Assembly (NCBI RefSeq): GCF_001468085.1
Contig: NZ_LNZB01000051.1
Span: 366,668 to 430,667 of the forward strand
DNA: 64,000 nt
From: Legionella waltersii
GTDB lineage: Bacteria; Pseudomonadota; Gammaproteobacteria; Legionellales; Legionellaceae
Reading direction: 5' to 3'
This document shows positions 16,653 through 26,559 of the stretch, in pieces (position 1 is the first letter of the stretch; every line of letters starts with the position of its first letter). Made by a program: the position numbers and the translations under genes. The notes below the pieces were generated by a model that did not search any database, was not told where the DNA came from, and was given only the letters and a program-made list of their open reading frames with translations.

Positions 16653-17309
16653 TCAGGGTTCGTTTGTGAATAAATTCGCTTTAGGGGAGTTATTTGGCGA
16701 TGTCATTGCATGATTAGGATGAGGTAGTGTTAAGAAAAATGAATTATTTAACAGGATGCTGCTTTCTTTTTTTGCTAAGAAGGGATACGTGACTAACGAT
16801 CCTATCAGGCCAACTCCTAGCAGCATGACATTGACCAGAAATAGCGAATTTTCAGAAAGTGAACGACTGTTTATCATCTCGCATTCTTGCTCAATATGTT
16901 GGAGGGTACTTTCACTCGAACCTTCGGATTCCGCATAAGCGAGAAGTAACAAGCAAAATTGACGAGGAAATAAACTTGAAAAAAGAGTGATAAACGCAAG
17001 GCTAAATAGCAACGTGTTTCTTAATGTTTCGTAACTGTTATCCCGACACTTCATTTGTCTAAAAAACTCCTGGAAACCATGCCACCAAGAATGGCTGTTT
17101 TGGACAATTTTATCGAGTTTTAATAGGATTGATTCGGCTTGCTGCCAATCCTCTGCAGAGAGGTGATCAATTCTCGTTTTTATTCTTCGAAGTTTATTTT
17201 TTAGTTTGGTTCTTTCGCCAGGATATTTTTTCATTTCCGCATGAAATAAAGAGTCCATTAAGTGTTTGGCTTCATTCTTGCGTTCTATGAGGGTTTTTCC
17301 TGGTGTCAT
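16653..17309 (-). CDS. Hypothetical protein with two membrane segments
   Basis: The start is taken at the ATG at 17309 (218 residues, MTPGKTLIERKNEAKH) because an excellent AAAGGAGGT Shine-Dalgarno lies 10 bases upstream (17320-17328); the frame is open for 24 further codons. The first ~85 residues are a highly charged Lys/Arg/Glu-rich helical region (YPGERTKLKNKLRRIKTRID). Two hydrophobic segments follow (TLLFSLAFITLFSSLF and SLFLVNVMLLGVGLIGSLV) with an acidic loop that has two Cys between them. The layout of small two-helix membrane proteins with cytosolic coiled parts is frequent among Legionella hypotheticals. No family recognised. Confidence 0.6.
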   Translation of the reverse strand: MTPGKTLIERKNEAKHLMDSLFHAEMKKYPGERTKLKNKLRRIKTRIDHLSAEDWQQAESILLKLDKIVQNSHSWWHGFQEFFRQMKCRDNSYETLRNTLLFSLAFITLFSSLFPRQFCLLLLAYAESEGSSESTLQHIEQECEMINSRSLSENSLFLVNVMLLGVGLIGSLVTYPFLAKKESSILLNNSFFLTLPHPNHAMTSPNNSPKANLFTNEP

Positions 17310-17684
17310 GATGTGTATTACCTCCTTTGATGATAGATTGAAACCTGGCAAGATCAGTGTAACGTTAATTTTTATCGTCAATAAGATAGAAAAATGGAAA
17401 ACGAAAATTTCCCGAATGTCAAAGGCAAGCGTAGTAGGGGATTTTTAATCTTCTTCATATTCCGAATCGCTCCTCAAGACAAGCACTCTTTCCAGGATTA
17501 CTGTTTCAACGAAGTTGCAAAAAAAAAAGGATCTGGGCCTGAGTTATCCCGTCAACCAGTTGTACAATCATCATTTTCCCAGGCTAAGACATGAAGACCA
17601 ACGAACATAATGCTTAAACCAGACTTAAGCAGCATCTAATTCAAAGCAATATGCTATACTTCGTCAATTTTTTACAGAGTATTC
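17310..17684 (+). other. Intergenic stretch upstream of truD
   Basis: No convincing gene is seen here. A short plus-strand frame (17394-17594) has no Shine-Dalgarno and reads as unselected sequence. The right part contains a small TGCTTAA/TTAAGCA inverted repeat near 17610-17630 and an extended -10 (TGCTATACT, 17652-17660) that probably serves truD. Confidence 0.5.
17652..17660 (+). promoter_or_regulatory. Extended -10 promoter element of truD
   Basis: TGC followed by TATACT, ~25 bases before the truD start. No good -35 is visible at 17 bases upstream, which fits an extended -10 promoter. Confidence 0.4.
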
Positions 17685-18701
17685 ATGATGTATTCTTTAG
17701 ACTGGCCACGTGTTTATGGTAAACCTCAATCAACGGCAAGTTTTAAGCTGGTTCCAGAAGATTTTCAGGTTCATGAAATAACTTTTGATCAGTTTAGTGG
17801 GGAAGGTGAACATATCGTTCTTAAAATTGAAAAAAGGGGATTAACTACTGAGGAGGTCATTAAGTCATTAGCTAGGTTGATAAATAAACCAACAAAACTC
17901 ATTAGCTACGCTGGACTTAAAGATCGTCAAGCGTTAACCACGCAATGGCTAAGTATTCATGCTCCAGGTGAGATCATAGATGGGATTGAGCAACTGCAGG
18001 CTCCTGGATGGAGGGTTTTGGAACACAATCGCCACAATAAAAAGCTGAGACCAGGATATTTAGTTGGGAACCAGTTTGTCATTAGGTTGAAAGACATCTC
18101 CGATGAAGAAGATTTAATTCAGCGACTAGAACAAATTTCAAAAACTGGGGTCCCGAACTATTTTGGTGAACAACGCTTTGGCCGAGAAGGAGGGAATTTA
18201 ATCAAAGCGGAGGAAATGCTCGTACAAGGACGTAAGGTCAAAGATCGATTTTTAAAAGGGGTGTATTACTCTGCAGCAAGGTCATGGCTTTTTAATTTAA
18301 TTTTAGCAAAGAGGGTCCGGGAGCATTGTTGGAATACTCCTCTTTCTGGTGATGTCATGCAGTTGAGTGGCTCGAATAGTATTTTTGGTATCGATGAAGT
18401 TGACGATATTTTAATGCAACGTATTCAAGATAAAGATGTTTCCCCTGCAAGCCCTTTACCAGGAAAAGGGAAAAGCATGGTAAAAGCCCAAGCGTTGGAA
18501 TTCATTCATGAAGTCTACTCAGATTGGATGCCTTGGATAACTGGGTTGGAAAACCATGGGTTGGAAGAAGCCTGGCGGTCTAATACACTGTACACCAATC
18601 AATTTGAGTGTACGATTAACGATAAAACAGCTGAACTCTCCTTTTCACTACCTCCAGGCTCATACGCAACGGCAGTATTACGAGAATTGGTTAATTATTG
18701 A
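17685..18701 (+). CDS. truD: tRNA pseudouridine(13) synthase TruD
   Basis: A 338-residue enzyme that converts U13 of tRNA(Glu) to pseudouridine. It opens with the TruD N-terminal motif ([17 protein letters not shown]) and contains the catalytic motif [14 protein letters not shown] with D80 as the nucleophilic Asp, matching the position in E. coli TruD. The segment [17 protein letters not shown] (residues ~155-171) is the other hallmark of the family. Length is that of a complete TruD. Two ATGs in tandem at the start make the first residue ambiguous by one. Stands alone; an extended -10 box lies ~25 bases upstream. Confidence 0.95.
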   Translation: MMYSLDWPRVYGKPQSTASFKLVPEDFQVHEITFDQFSGEGEHIVLKIEKRGLTTEEVIKSLARLINKPTKLISYAGLKDRQALTTQWLSIHAPGEIIDGIEQLQAPGWRVLEHNRHNKKLRPGYLVGNQFVIRLKDISDEEDLIQRLEQISKTGVPNYFGEQRFGREGGNLIKAEEMLVQGRKVKDRFLKGVYYSAARSWLFNLILAKRVREHCWNTPLSGDVMQLSGSNSIFGIDEVDDILMQRIQDKDVSPASPLPGKGKSMVKAQALEFIHEVYSDWMPWITGLENHGLEEAWRSNTLYTNQFECTINDKTAELSFSLPPGSYATAVLRELVNY

Positions 18702-18743
18702 ATTCTTGACTCTCTGAACTTTGGTCAAGCGTGCGTGACTACA

Positions 18744-18810
18744 GACAGCATCATTGGCTGCTGTCATGAGCAACTCTGCCCCTACAATAAAGGTCAGGAA
18801 GTCCTGACCT
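18744..18810. terminator. Two hairpins between truD and the convergent LRR gene
   Basis: Arms GACAGCA (18744-18750) and TGCTGTC (18759-18765) form one stem with an 8-base loop; arms AGGTCAGG (18791-18798) and CCTGACCT (18803-18810) form a second, perfect 8-bp stem with loop AAGT. They lie between convergent genes, so a bidirectional terminator is likely, although no T-run follows on the plus strand; on the minus strand the second stem is followed by TTATTG. Confidence 0.5.
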
Positions 18811-18897
18811 CGTCTAAATGCAGATTAATTCAAGATGAGACTTCAATGCCAATAAACTAGCGGCATACGTAGGACTATTTTGTGTCATAATTCTATT

Positions 18898-20418
18898 TTA
18901 ATTTATCTTTAATTCTTGGGAGTGCTCCGGAAAGCTAGACTGATCATACAGCAAAACCGAACCATCATTTTCTGCTCTCTTACGCAGGTATTCAAAAGTC
19001 GCTTCTTTACTTGTCAACCATGAAACACAAGGCTGTTTTTTATCAAATCGATATATACCATTAGTGAACATTTGAGATATAACTAACTTAATTTCAACGA
19101 AAGCCTCTTCTAATTTCTTATCAAGTTCTTCTTGGTTTTTAACCTTTATGCCATCAATCGTTATGTCTAAAACAGAACTGTTCTTATGAAAATAATAGTT
19201 TTGGTACCCGGGGCCATTTACTGAAAAATGCACCTTTTTAGAATTAGTGCTGATACCCGATCCATGGGTGTTAAATACAAAGCCTTCACCACTTAACGCG
19301 TCAATATTTAACTCTTTTTTATGCTCTAGTACGATGACAAAACGAAGACCATCATTCTTGTACTCGCTTATATGAATTATCAACGCCTTAAGATCAGCAT
19401 AATCCGCACAGATTTCTTCAAAACGCATGAACCAATTTATATCGGTTCTTGAACGTAAATTTTTGCCCACATGAAGTCTTTCACCAAGGGTGTTCAAGAA
19501 AGATTGTTGAGCTAATGGTGAAGAATTTTGATTTGTTTCATGGTGTGTTGAAGTGTCTGTATTGTTAAATTGTACTTTATTATTTGGTAATTGATGTTGC
19601 AAATGCAACTGTCGATTTCTATCAGTAATTTTCTCTATTTGCTCAATATATTGCTCTTCAGTTTTCGTTGAGTTAAACAGAGGACTCAACTTAATATTTA
19701 CACATTCTAAAGTGACGTTGTTTTGCATGAATTCGATTAAAGCCGCAACTCCAATTTCTGAAAGACCTGTTGCAGCAAGGTTTAAAACTCTTAATTTTGT
19801 GTTTTTATTATCTTTTAGACCATTGAGAAGAATAAAGAGACCCTCATCGCCAATAGGTTGTTGACACAATATTAACTCCTCTATAGATGAATTAAACTTT
19901 AACGCATGAGCAATATAATCCATATCTGAGTCGTTTAGGACGTTACTGTTGTCTTGATTCCATGCTGTGCTCAAGTCAAGTGTTTTGATTGTGTTTGATT
20001 CAGCCAAAAAATCGGCTAAATACTTATTGACATAATCTGGATTAAAGTAAGTACCAAAATTAACTTCACTAATTGTTGTATTTCTTTTTAAGACCTCTAA
20101 CAAGGGCTGATATCTTTCAGCAAAAATCCCCGGATAATAAAGTTGCTTAAATCGTTTAAAAAAAGCATCTAGATCAAACGTTTTTTGTAAATCAGGGTTA
20201 AATTCAAAGGCCTTACAAAGCCAGTATATTGCCATTCCTGCCCAATAGACTCCTTTCTGATTGTATATATCCGCTATAGCAATTGCTTCTTTAAAATCAC
20301 AGCGATTTGCAGCGATGTCACAACGTTCTTCTAAAGTTAACTCGACAGGAATTTTTTCAAGATAATGATTTTTCTGTTCCAATGATAGGTAATTAGCCTT
20401 GTGCAACTCTTCAATCAA
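18898..20418 (-). CDS. Leucine-rich-repeat protein with an unknown C-terminal domain, effector-like
   Basis: A 506-residue protein. No ATG lies in the first 60 codons; the frame is taken from TTG at 20418. The middle (residues ~95-240) has ribonuclease-inhibitor-type leucine-rich repeats: TISEVNFGTYFNPDYVNKYL, NTIKTLDLSTAWNQD, SSIEELILCQQPIGDEGLFI, TKLRVLNLAATGLSEIGVAA and VTLECVNIKLSPL, each about 28-30 residues. The C-terminal ~200 residues form a separate domain that I do not recognise (LRFVIVLEHKKELNIDALSG and further on GIYRFDKKQPCVSWLTSKEA). LRR proteins of this type in Legionella often act in the host; this is an inference. Convergent with truD. Confidence 0.65.
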   Translation of the reverse strand: MIEELHKANYLSLEQKNHYLEKIPVELTLEERCDIAANRCDFKEAIAIADIYNQKGVYWAGMAIYWLCKAFEFNPDLQKTFDLDAFFKRFKQLYYPGIFAERYQPLLEVLKRNTTISEVNFGTYFNPDYVNKYLADFLAESNTIKTLDLSTAWNQDNSNVLNDSDMDYIAHALKFNSSIEELILCQQPIGDEGLFILLNGLKDNKNTKLRVLNLAATGLSEIGVAALIEFMQNNVTLECVNIKLSPLFNSTKTEEQYIEQIEKITDRNRQLHLQHQLPNNKVQFNNTDTSTHHETNQNSSPLAQQSFLNTLGERLHVGKNLRSRTDINWFMRFEEICADYADLKALIIHISEYKNDGLRFVIVLEHKKELNIDALSGEGFVFNTHGSGISTNSKKVHFSVNGPGYQNYYFHKNSSVLDITIDGIKVKNQEELDKKLEEAFVEIKLVISQMFTNGIYRFDKKQPCVSWLTSKEATFEYLRKRAENDGSVLLYDQSSFPEHSQELKIN

Positions 20419-20654
20419 TTCATGGACCTTGATAACGGCCGTTCATACTCTATTGACCCTTCTTTATTCACTACAAGGTCCTTACATCATTACCTATAGC
20501 ATAGCAGGTCAATATCTGTTCAAAATAGGCGCATTTTTGAGGCCTGTATTACTATTTTTTAATTAGGTTGCTCCTAGTTGACTGCATCCAGTTTAGGATA
20601 GTGCTAAACTAAATGCATTAGGAAGACGAATAGAATTGATAGGGATAGGTGATA

Positions 20655-21770
20655 ATGGTCAATGTATGTTCAATATTGCGATTTTTGATGGTTATCCCAA
20701 TTGGCTTTCTTTTAATCTCTTGTGGTTCAGACTCCTCGAAACCACAGGGGCAATCTTTAGCCGAAGTGGACGTGGCTCTTCCGCTAAAAAAGAACATTGT
20801 AGAGTGGGATGAGTACACTGGCCGATTTCAAGCCATTGAAGAGGTGGACGTGCGGGCTAGGGTCACAGGATATCTCGAGGCAATTCAATTTAAAGCAGGT
20901 CAAATGGTAAAGAAAGGTGATGTGTTGTTTGTCATCGATCAACGACCCCTTCAATATGCGCTTGCAAGAGCAGAGGCGGAATACGCATTAGCAAAAACTC
21001 AATACGAGCGAGCTTTAAAATTACAAAAGGAAAAATTTGTTCCCGCTGAATTGATTGATCAGCGTTTACAAGATTTGCAAGTTGCTGAAACAAGGGTCCA
21101 GGATGCAAAGTTAGACCTTGAGTTTACGGAGATACAGTCCCCAATTACTGGAAAAGTAAGCCGTAACTTTGTCAGTGTCGGAAATCTTATACGCATGAAT
21201 GAAACCGTTCTTACTCGAGTGGTCTCTGTTGATCCCATCTATTTTTATTTTGAAACCAGCCAAAATGATTTGCTCAAATACATTCGACTTGATAAAGCGG
21301 GCAAAAGACCAAGCTCCGAAAAAAAACCAACTCCTGTGATCATTAGTTTGCCGGATGAAAAGGAATATAGTCACAAAGGAATCGTTGATTTTATGGATAA
21401 TATTATTGACTCGGGCACTGGTACTATTCAAATTCGCGCTCTTGTGCCTAATCCAGATGCAATCATCTACCCCGGATTGTTCGGGCGAGTAAAATTAGTA
21501 GGGAGTGGCGAATATGAAGCAATACTTCTACCCGATGCCGCAATAAACACCGATCAAACACGAAAATTTGTCTATGTCGTTGATAAGCAAAATAAGGTCA
21601 AAAGAGCTTATATCGAGCTTGGACCTTTGCGTAAAAGTGGATTTTATATTATTCGCAGTGGTTTAAAAGGTGATGAACGGGTCGTCATCAATGGGATTCA
21701 ACGTATTCGTATCCCAGATCAGGACGTTAAACCAGTGAGCACGAAGCTAAGCGAACCTGAAACCAATTGA
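20655..21770 (+). CDS. RND-efflux membrane fusion lipoprotein (AcrA/MexA family)
   Basis: The start is placed at ATG 20655; a GTG two codons upstream is an alternative. A lipoprotein signal ends in LLISCGSDSS with C23 as the lipidation site. Then come the barrel-sandwich halves (RARVTGYLEAIQFKAGQMVK and LEFTEIQSPITGKVSRNFVS) around a coiled-coil hairpin (ARAEAEYALAKTQYERALKL), and the beta-barrel/membrane-proximal part with IYPGLFGRVKLVGSGEYEAI. It docks the RND pump encoded 69 bases downstream to an outer-membrane factor; none is in this cluster, so it probably borrows a TolC-like protein. Around 370 residues, normal for the family. Confidence 0.9.
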   Translation: MVNVCSILRFLMVIPIGFLLISCGSDSSKPQGQSLAEVDVALPLKKNIVEWDEYTGRFQAIEEVDVRARVTGYLEAIQFKAGQMVKKGDVLFVIDQRPLQYALARAEAEYALAKTQYERALKLQKEKFVPAELIDQRLQDLQVAETRVQDAKLDLEFTEIQSPITGKVSRNFVSVGNLIRMNETVLTRVVSVDPIYFYFETSQNDLLKYIRLDKAGKRPSSEKKPTPVIISLPDEKEYSHKGIVDFMDNIIDSGTGTIQIRALVPNPDAIIYPGLFGRVKLVGSGEYEAILLPDAAINTDQTRKFVYVVDKQNKVKRAYIELGPLRKSGFYIIRSGLKGDERVVINGIQRIRIPDQDVKPVSTKLSEPETN

Positions 21771-21839
21771 TTTATAAATTGCTGTTCGTCTTTAGGACCT
21801 AGTTATGGATAAAAAGAGTTTCGACGATGGAATTTTTAG

Positions 21840-24800
21840 ATGAAAATAGCCCATTTTTTTATTGATAGACCAATCTTTGCAACAGTGATTTCCATCATCA
21901 TTGTGTTGATCGGAGTGTTGTCGTATTTCAATCTACCTGTCGAACAGTACCCTCAAGTTGTTCCTCCTACCATACAAGTACTCGCCTCTTACCCTGGAGC
22001 CAATGCAAAAACGGTTGCAGACACAGTTGCAACACCTATAGAGCAAGAAGTCAATGGTGTTGAAGACATGTTGTACATGGACTCTCAATCCACAGATGAT
22101 GGGCAGATGCGCCTAACCATTACTTTTCAAATCGGCACTGATTTGGACAAGGCGCAGGTGCTTGTGCAAAATAGAGTAGCCGTTGCTGAACCCAAGCTAC
22201 CAGAGGAAGTTCGACGATTGGGGATAACTACCAATAAAAACTCACCGGATCTCATGTTAGTGGTTAATCTCTATTCTCCTACTGGGCAATACGATCAGAC
22301 GTATATTGGAAACTATGCGGTTCTAAACATTCGTGACAAAATCAGGCGTATTGAGGGTGTTGGCGAAGTTCGAGTGTTTGGTGCAAGCGAATACGCAATG
22401 CGTATTTGGTTAAAGCCTGATTTAATGGATACCTATAATTTATCTGCCAATGATGTCTTAGATGCCGTCCGTGCTCAAAACGTTCAGGTAGCAAGCGGCA
22501 CACTTAATCTACAACCTCAAAAAACTCAATTTGGTTTTGAGTACAATATTGAAACTCCGGGACGTTTAATTAAAAAAGAAGACTTCGAGAATATTATCGT
22601 TAAATCGGGGGACGATGGCCGTATAGTTCGCCTTAAAGACATTGGGCGTGTTGAACTTGGTTCACAAAACTATTCAACAAAAGGTTATTTAGACAAATAC
22701 CCAGCCATTGCTTTGCCAGTTTTTCAGCGTCCGGGAACAAATGCATTATTTACGGCCCAAGAAATTATTAACACGATGAAGAAAATCGCTAAAGATTTTC
22801 CACCGGGATTTGACTATCAAATCGTCTACAACCCGACACTATTTGTCGAACAGTCTATTAAAGCCGTTTTTCATACCATTTATGAAGCCATCGCTCTGGT
22901 GGTGCTTGTTATCTTAATTTTTCTTCAAAGCTGGAGAGCTTCCATCATTCCCGTGATTGCCATTCCTGTTTCTTTAATTGGAACATTTGCGATCATGAAT
23001 GTCATCGGAATTTCATTAAATTACCTGACTTTGTTTGGCTTGGTTTTGGCAATTGGAATCGTGGTTGATGATGCGATTGTCGTGATTGAAAATATGGAGC
23101 GCAATATTCAAAGTGGCATGAATGTTCGAGAAGCAGCTCGAAAAACCATGACTGAGGTTGGCTCCGCTTTAGTGGCAATGGGATTAGTCCTCATCGCTGT
23201 ATTTTTGCCCACTATTTTCTTAGGTGGAATATCAGGTCGTTTCTACCAACAATTTGGTGTAACTCTAGCCGTTGCCACTGCGATTTCAGTTTTTGTTTCA
23301 TTGACCCTTAGTCCTACTATGGCAGTGTTGCTATTAAGATCACATCATAAAGCGGAAGCTAAAGACAGTATAAATTGGTGGAAAAAATGGGCTTATTCTT
23401 TTTTAGATGGATTCAATCATTTCGTTGAATGGGGAGCCCATCAATATGGAAAATTAGTTGCTAATCTCACTCGTAAAACACTACTCATGCTGATAGCTTA
23501 TTGTATTCTGATCAGTGCGACCATACTGCTCTTTACTTATGTACCAAGAGGGTTCATTCCCAGACAAGATCAGGGGTACTTTATTGTGGCAGTGCAATTG
23601 CCGCCTGCAGCTTCATTGGATCGAACGGATAAAGTCATTAAAAAAGCGGTTAAAAAAATTTTGGCAATTCCCGGTATTGCCCATACCGTTAGTTTTACTG
23701 GATTTTCAGGAGCCACATTCACTAATTCATCGAATGCTGGTGCCATTTTTACTCCTCTTCTTTCTTTTGAGGAACGAAAGAATAAGGGAATAAGTTATAA
23801 CACCATTCTTAATCAGCTAAGACAAGAGCTTAGTGCCATAAAAGAAGCCATTATTGTGGTTATTCCTCCGCCTCCGGTTCGAGGCATAGGTAATGCAGGT
23901 GGTTTTAAAATGATGCTTCAAGACAGAGAAGGAAGGGGACTGAAAGTATTAACCGAAGCAGCGGAAACCATGACCAATGCAGCCAATCAATCTCAAGCAA
24001 CGACCTCTGTCTTTACCTTCTTTGAAAATTCAACACCGCGTATCTATTTAAAATTGGATAAAGAAAAAGCGGAGCGTCTTAATGTGTCTTATGCCCGAGT
24101 AATCGATGCCCTCGAAGTATTTCTCGGATCGAAATTTGTTAACGAGTTCAATTACCTAGGTCGTACTTTCCGGGTTATTGCACAGGCAGACGCTGAATTT
24201 CGTCACACGGAAGATGATCTTCTGCGGGTCAAAGTTCGAAGTAATAATGGCCTTATGGTTCCTATTGGGTCTATAGCCAGTGTAAGTAATGTTGTTGGCC
24301 CTTCACGCATGCCACGTTTCAATCTCTACCCAGCCATTGAGATACAAGGTGATGTTGCTCCTGGGTATAGTTCTGACGACGCACTTGCAACCATGGAAAA
24401 ATTGGCTGCTGATAATCTTCCAGAAGGGATTGATTATGAGTGGACCGAAATTGCTTATCAACAGAAGATGGCAGGGAATACAGCAACCATTGCGTTTGCC
24501 TTGGGTGTTATCTTTGTATTTCTTGTGCTGGCTGCTCAATATGAAAGTTGGACTTTGCCCTTAGCCGTTATTTTAATTGTCCCTATGTGTCTCTTCTCCT
24601 CCTTGCTTGGCGTTAAAATTTGGGGGATGGAAAACAACATCATGACTCAAATTGGTTTTCTAGTCTTAGTTGGTTTGGCCTCTAAAAATGCCATTTTGAT
24701 CGTCGAGTTTGCCAGACAGTTGGAAAATAGGGGTTACAATCGTTGGAAAGCTGCAATACAAGCCGCTAAGCTTCGTTTGCGTCCAATTTTGATGACTTCC

Positions 24801-24980
24801 TTCGCTTTTATTCTGGGGGTATTCCCTCTGGTTATTGCAACCGGAGCAGGTGCTGAAATGAGACGAGCTCTTGGAGTTGCTGTATTTAGCGGAATGTTAG
24901 GGGTAACCTTTTTTGGCTTGGTATTTACACCGATATTTTATGTTTTGGTCAGTCGCTTTAGAAAGAAAAATAAAATCTAG
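21840..24980 (+). CDS. RND multidrug efflux permease, HAE1 family (AcrB/MexB-like)
   Basis: A 1046-residue inner-membrane pump, full length for the HAE1 family. It begins KIAHFFIDRPIFATVISIII and has the usual twelve membrane helices with two large periplasmic loops. The proton-relay Asp pair is in GLVLAIGIVVDDAIVVIENM (TM4), and the matching TM10 segment contains the Lys in GFLVLVGLASKNAILIVEFA. Further signatures are QVLASYPGANAKTVADTVA near the start of the first loop and RALGVAVFSGMLG near the end. It exports antibiotics, dyes or detergents using the proton gradient. Forms an operon with the adaptor gene upstream; a LysR gene follows convergently. Confidence 0.95.
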   Translation: MKIAHFFIDRPIFATVISIIIVLIGVLSYFNLPVEQYPQVVPPTIQVLASYPGANAKTVADTVATPIEQEVNGVEDMLYMDSQSTDDGQMRLTITFQIGTDLDKAQVLVQNRVAVAEPKLPEEVRRLGITTNKNSPDLMLVVNLYSPTGQYDQTYIGNYAVLNIRDKIRRIEGVGEVRVFGASEYAMRIWLKPDLMDTYNLSANDVLDAVRAQNVQVASGTLNLQPQKTQFGFEYNIETPGRLIKKEDFENIIVKSGDDGRIVRLKDIGRVELGSQNYSTKGYLDKYPAIALPVFQRPGTNALFTAQEIINTMKKIAKDFPPGFDYQIVYNPTLFVEQSIKAVFHTIYEAIALVVLVILIFLQSWRASIIPVIAIPVSLIGTFAIMNVIGISLNYLTLFGLVLAIGIVVDDAIVVIENMERNIQSGMNVREAARKTMTEVGSALVAMGLVLIAVFLPTIFLGGISGRFYQQFGVTLAVATAISVFVSLTLSPTMAVLLLRSHHKAEAKDSINWWKKWAYSFLDGFNHFVEWGAHQYGKLVANLTRKTLLMLIAYCILISATILLFTYVPRGFIPRQDQGYFIVAVQLPPAASLDRTDKVIKKAVKKILAIPGIAHTVSFTGFSGATFTNSSNAGAIFTPLLSFEERKNKGISYNTILNQLRQELSAIKEAIIVVIPPPPVRGIGNAGGFKMMLQDREGRGLKVLTEAAETMTNAANQSQATTSVFTFFENSTPRIYLKLDKEKAERLNVSYARVIDALEVFLGSKFVNEFNYLGRTFRVIAQADAEFRHTEDDLLRVKVRSNNGLMVPIGSIASVSNVVGPSRMPRFNLYPAIEIQGDVAPGYSSDDALATMEKLAADNLPEGIDYEWTEIAYQQKMAGNTATIAFALGVIFVFLVLAAQYESWTLPLAVILIVPMCLFSSLLGVKIWGMENNIMTQIGFLVLVGLASKNAILIVEFARQLENRGYNRWKAAIQAAKLRLRPILMTSFAFILGVFPLVIATGAGAEMRRALGVAVFSGMLGVTFFGLVFTPIFYVLVSRFRKKNKI

Positions 24981-25003
24981 TTTTTAAATTGAGCACTCAA
25001 TGA

Positions 25004-25876
25004 TTATATTCCAACAAAATAATCAATAAATTTTCTAATTTTGAGTACTTTATAACGACTTTGTTTGTAGTAAAGATAGACATTCATTTCAGGTAATTGG
25101 AAATCACTTAATAATTCAACTAACTTACCTTCTTTCAGTGCATCGGCGACCAAAAAATCATGCAAATTTACAATTCCATTTCCCAACAGCGCACATTCGC
25201 GCATGGCAAAAGTATCATTCAGAAAAAGAGCAGGTTCAACCTTGATACTCTCATCATTAATAAAGTGAATAATATTATTTGGTTTTCGCATCATGTGCGA
25301 AATCAAATGATGCTTTTGTAAATCAGCTGGTAGTAAGGGAGTGCCGAATTTTTTTAGATATTGAGGTGAAGCACAAAGAGTATAGCGTGTTTTAGCGACA
25401 CGTCGACGCACTAAATCATCTGTTCCTTCAATTGAAATACCAAATAATACATCAATGTCTTCCTTTTCAAGATCGGGAAAGCGCTCATCGAGTTGAAGAT
25501 TGATTTGTAATCGGGGATTAAGGCGCATAAATGCAGATAATTTAGGAATAATATGAGTAATGGCAAAATATCGACTTGCTAGAATGTTTAAAGTGCCAGT
25601 GGCCTCCTTTTTGCTTTCTGCAATGACTCTGTCGGCCAGTTCTAACTCTTGCAGTGGATTTTTACAATATTCGTAATACGTTTTGCCAATTTCAGTAAGA
25701 GATAGTTGTCTTGTAGTTCTATTTAATAATTGAACGCCCAGTTCTGATTCAAGCAAAGCGATTTGTTTGCTGATGGTCCCAGTCGTTACCCCCTTTTTTT
25801 TAGCGGCGGCTGCGAATCCATTTTCTTCCACAACAGTAATAAAAGTACTTAGTTTATCAAATTTATTCATGATCAT
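25004..25876 (-). CDS. LysR-family transcriptional regulator
   Basis: A 290-residue regulator. The N-terminal winged helix-turn-helix is clear (TFITVVEENGFAAAAKKKGV, then TTGTISKQIALLESELGVQL and LLNRTTRQLSLTEIGKTYYE), followed by the periplasmic-binding-like effector domain (TLNILASRYFAITHIIPKLS). The subgroup resembles CrgA/PecT-like LysR proteins. ATG at 25870 (MNKFDKLS) is an equally good start. It converges on the RND operon with only 23 bases between stop codons and is not divergent from it, so control of the pump is possible but not implied by a shared promoter. Confidence 0.9.
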   Translation of the reverse strand: MIMNKFDKLSTFITVVEENGFAAAAKKKGVTTGTISKQIALLESELGVQLLNRTTRQLSLTEIGKTYYEYCKNPLQELELADRVIAESKKEATGTLNILASRYFAITHIIPKLSAFMRLNPRLQINLQLDERFPDLEKEDIDVLFGISIEGTDDLVRRRVAKTRYTLCASPQYLKKFGTPLLPADLQKHHLISHMMRKPNNIIHFINDESIKVEPALFLNDTFAMRECALLGNGIVNLHDFLVADALKEGKLVELLSDFQLPEMNVYLYYKQSRYKVLKIRKFIDYFVGI

Positions 25877-26091
25877 TGTCTAATTTGAGTTAATAGTATA
25901 TTGATAGACCATTGAAAAATAAGCATCCTTTATTGAATAGTAGCAAATTTAAACCATCTCTGCTGCGAACAGCGACTCAAAAATCGCACTGAAGTAGTTG
26001 AGATAGAGATGATCATCTGCTCCTTAAATGTCTATCAAGTCCATTTGATGATATGATTCTGGGCTTTATCCCTACTAGAACAAGATCAGCA

Positions 26092-26472
26092 ATGATTACG
26101 ATTCATGAATTCCCAAAAAAACAACAGGATAATGTACTCCTTATCCATGTAACCAATGAAAAAAAGGACTCCTGGAGCCTTCTTATCCGAGTAGTCAACA
26201 GAAAATTCGAGATTAGCGTGACCGAAGGTCCAAATCTGTTGTTTGGAGAGCAATCTGCATTTTTCACTGCGGATCCCAGTCTTCCCAGTTGTGAGCATAC
26301 GATTAACTTACCTGATTTATCTCAAGAAGATCTAGCAAGAGTTGAGCAGTTAATGGAAGACAATAACAATGATCTTTTACCATCGTATTTAGATGAATTG
26401 GATTGCTTAGAAAAGGAGAAAATGGAATACACCCCACTGGGTGATGATGGTTTTAGAAGGCGTTTTCATTGA
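26092..26472 (+). CDS. Hypothetical acidic protein
   Basis: Start taken at ATG 26092 (126 residues, MITIHEFPKKQQDN); an ATG 13 codons earlier is also in frame. The N-terminal half reads like a beta-rich domain (VLLIHVTNEKKDSWSLLIRV, VNRKFEISVTEG); the C-terminal half is acidic and helical (LSQEDLARVEQLMEDNNND). The first part resembles, in style only, short SH2-like or OTU-accessory pieces of Legionella effectors; I do not assign a family. No signal peptide. Stands alone between the LysR gene and the M64 peptidase. Confidence 0.5.
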   Translation: MITIHEFPKKQQDNVLLIHVTNEKKDSWSLLIRVVNRKFEISVTEGPNLLFGEQSAFFTADPSLPSCEHTINLPDLSQEDLARVEQLMEDNNNDLLPSYLDELDCLEKEKMEYTPLGDDGFRRRFH

Positions 26473-26559
26473 GGTCAACGATTTCTAGTTCTGATGTTTT
26501 ATAGACACCCTTTTTAAATCCTGACAGAATGCACTTTTGGTGAGTTATAGGGAAGTATC

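Noticed and set aside
17394..17594. Plus-strand frame upstream of truD
   Set aside because: No ribosome-binding site, no family, and an unselected-looking product.
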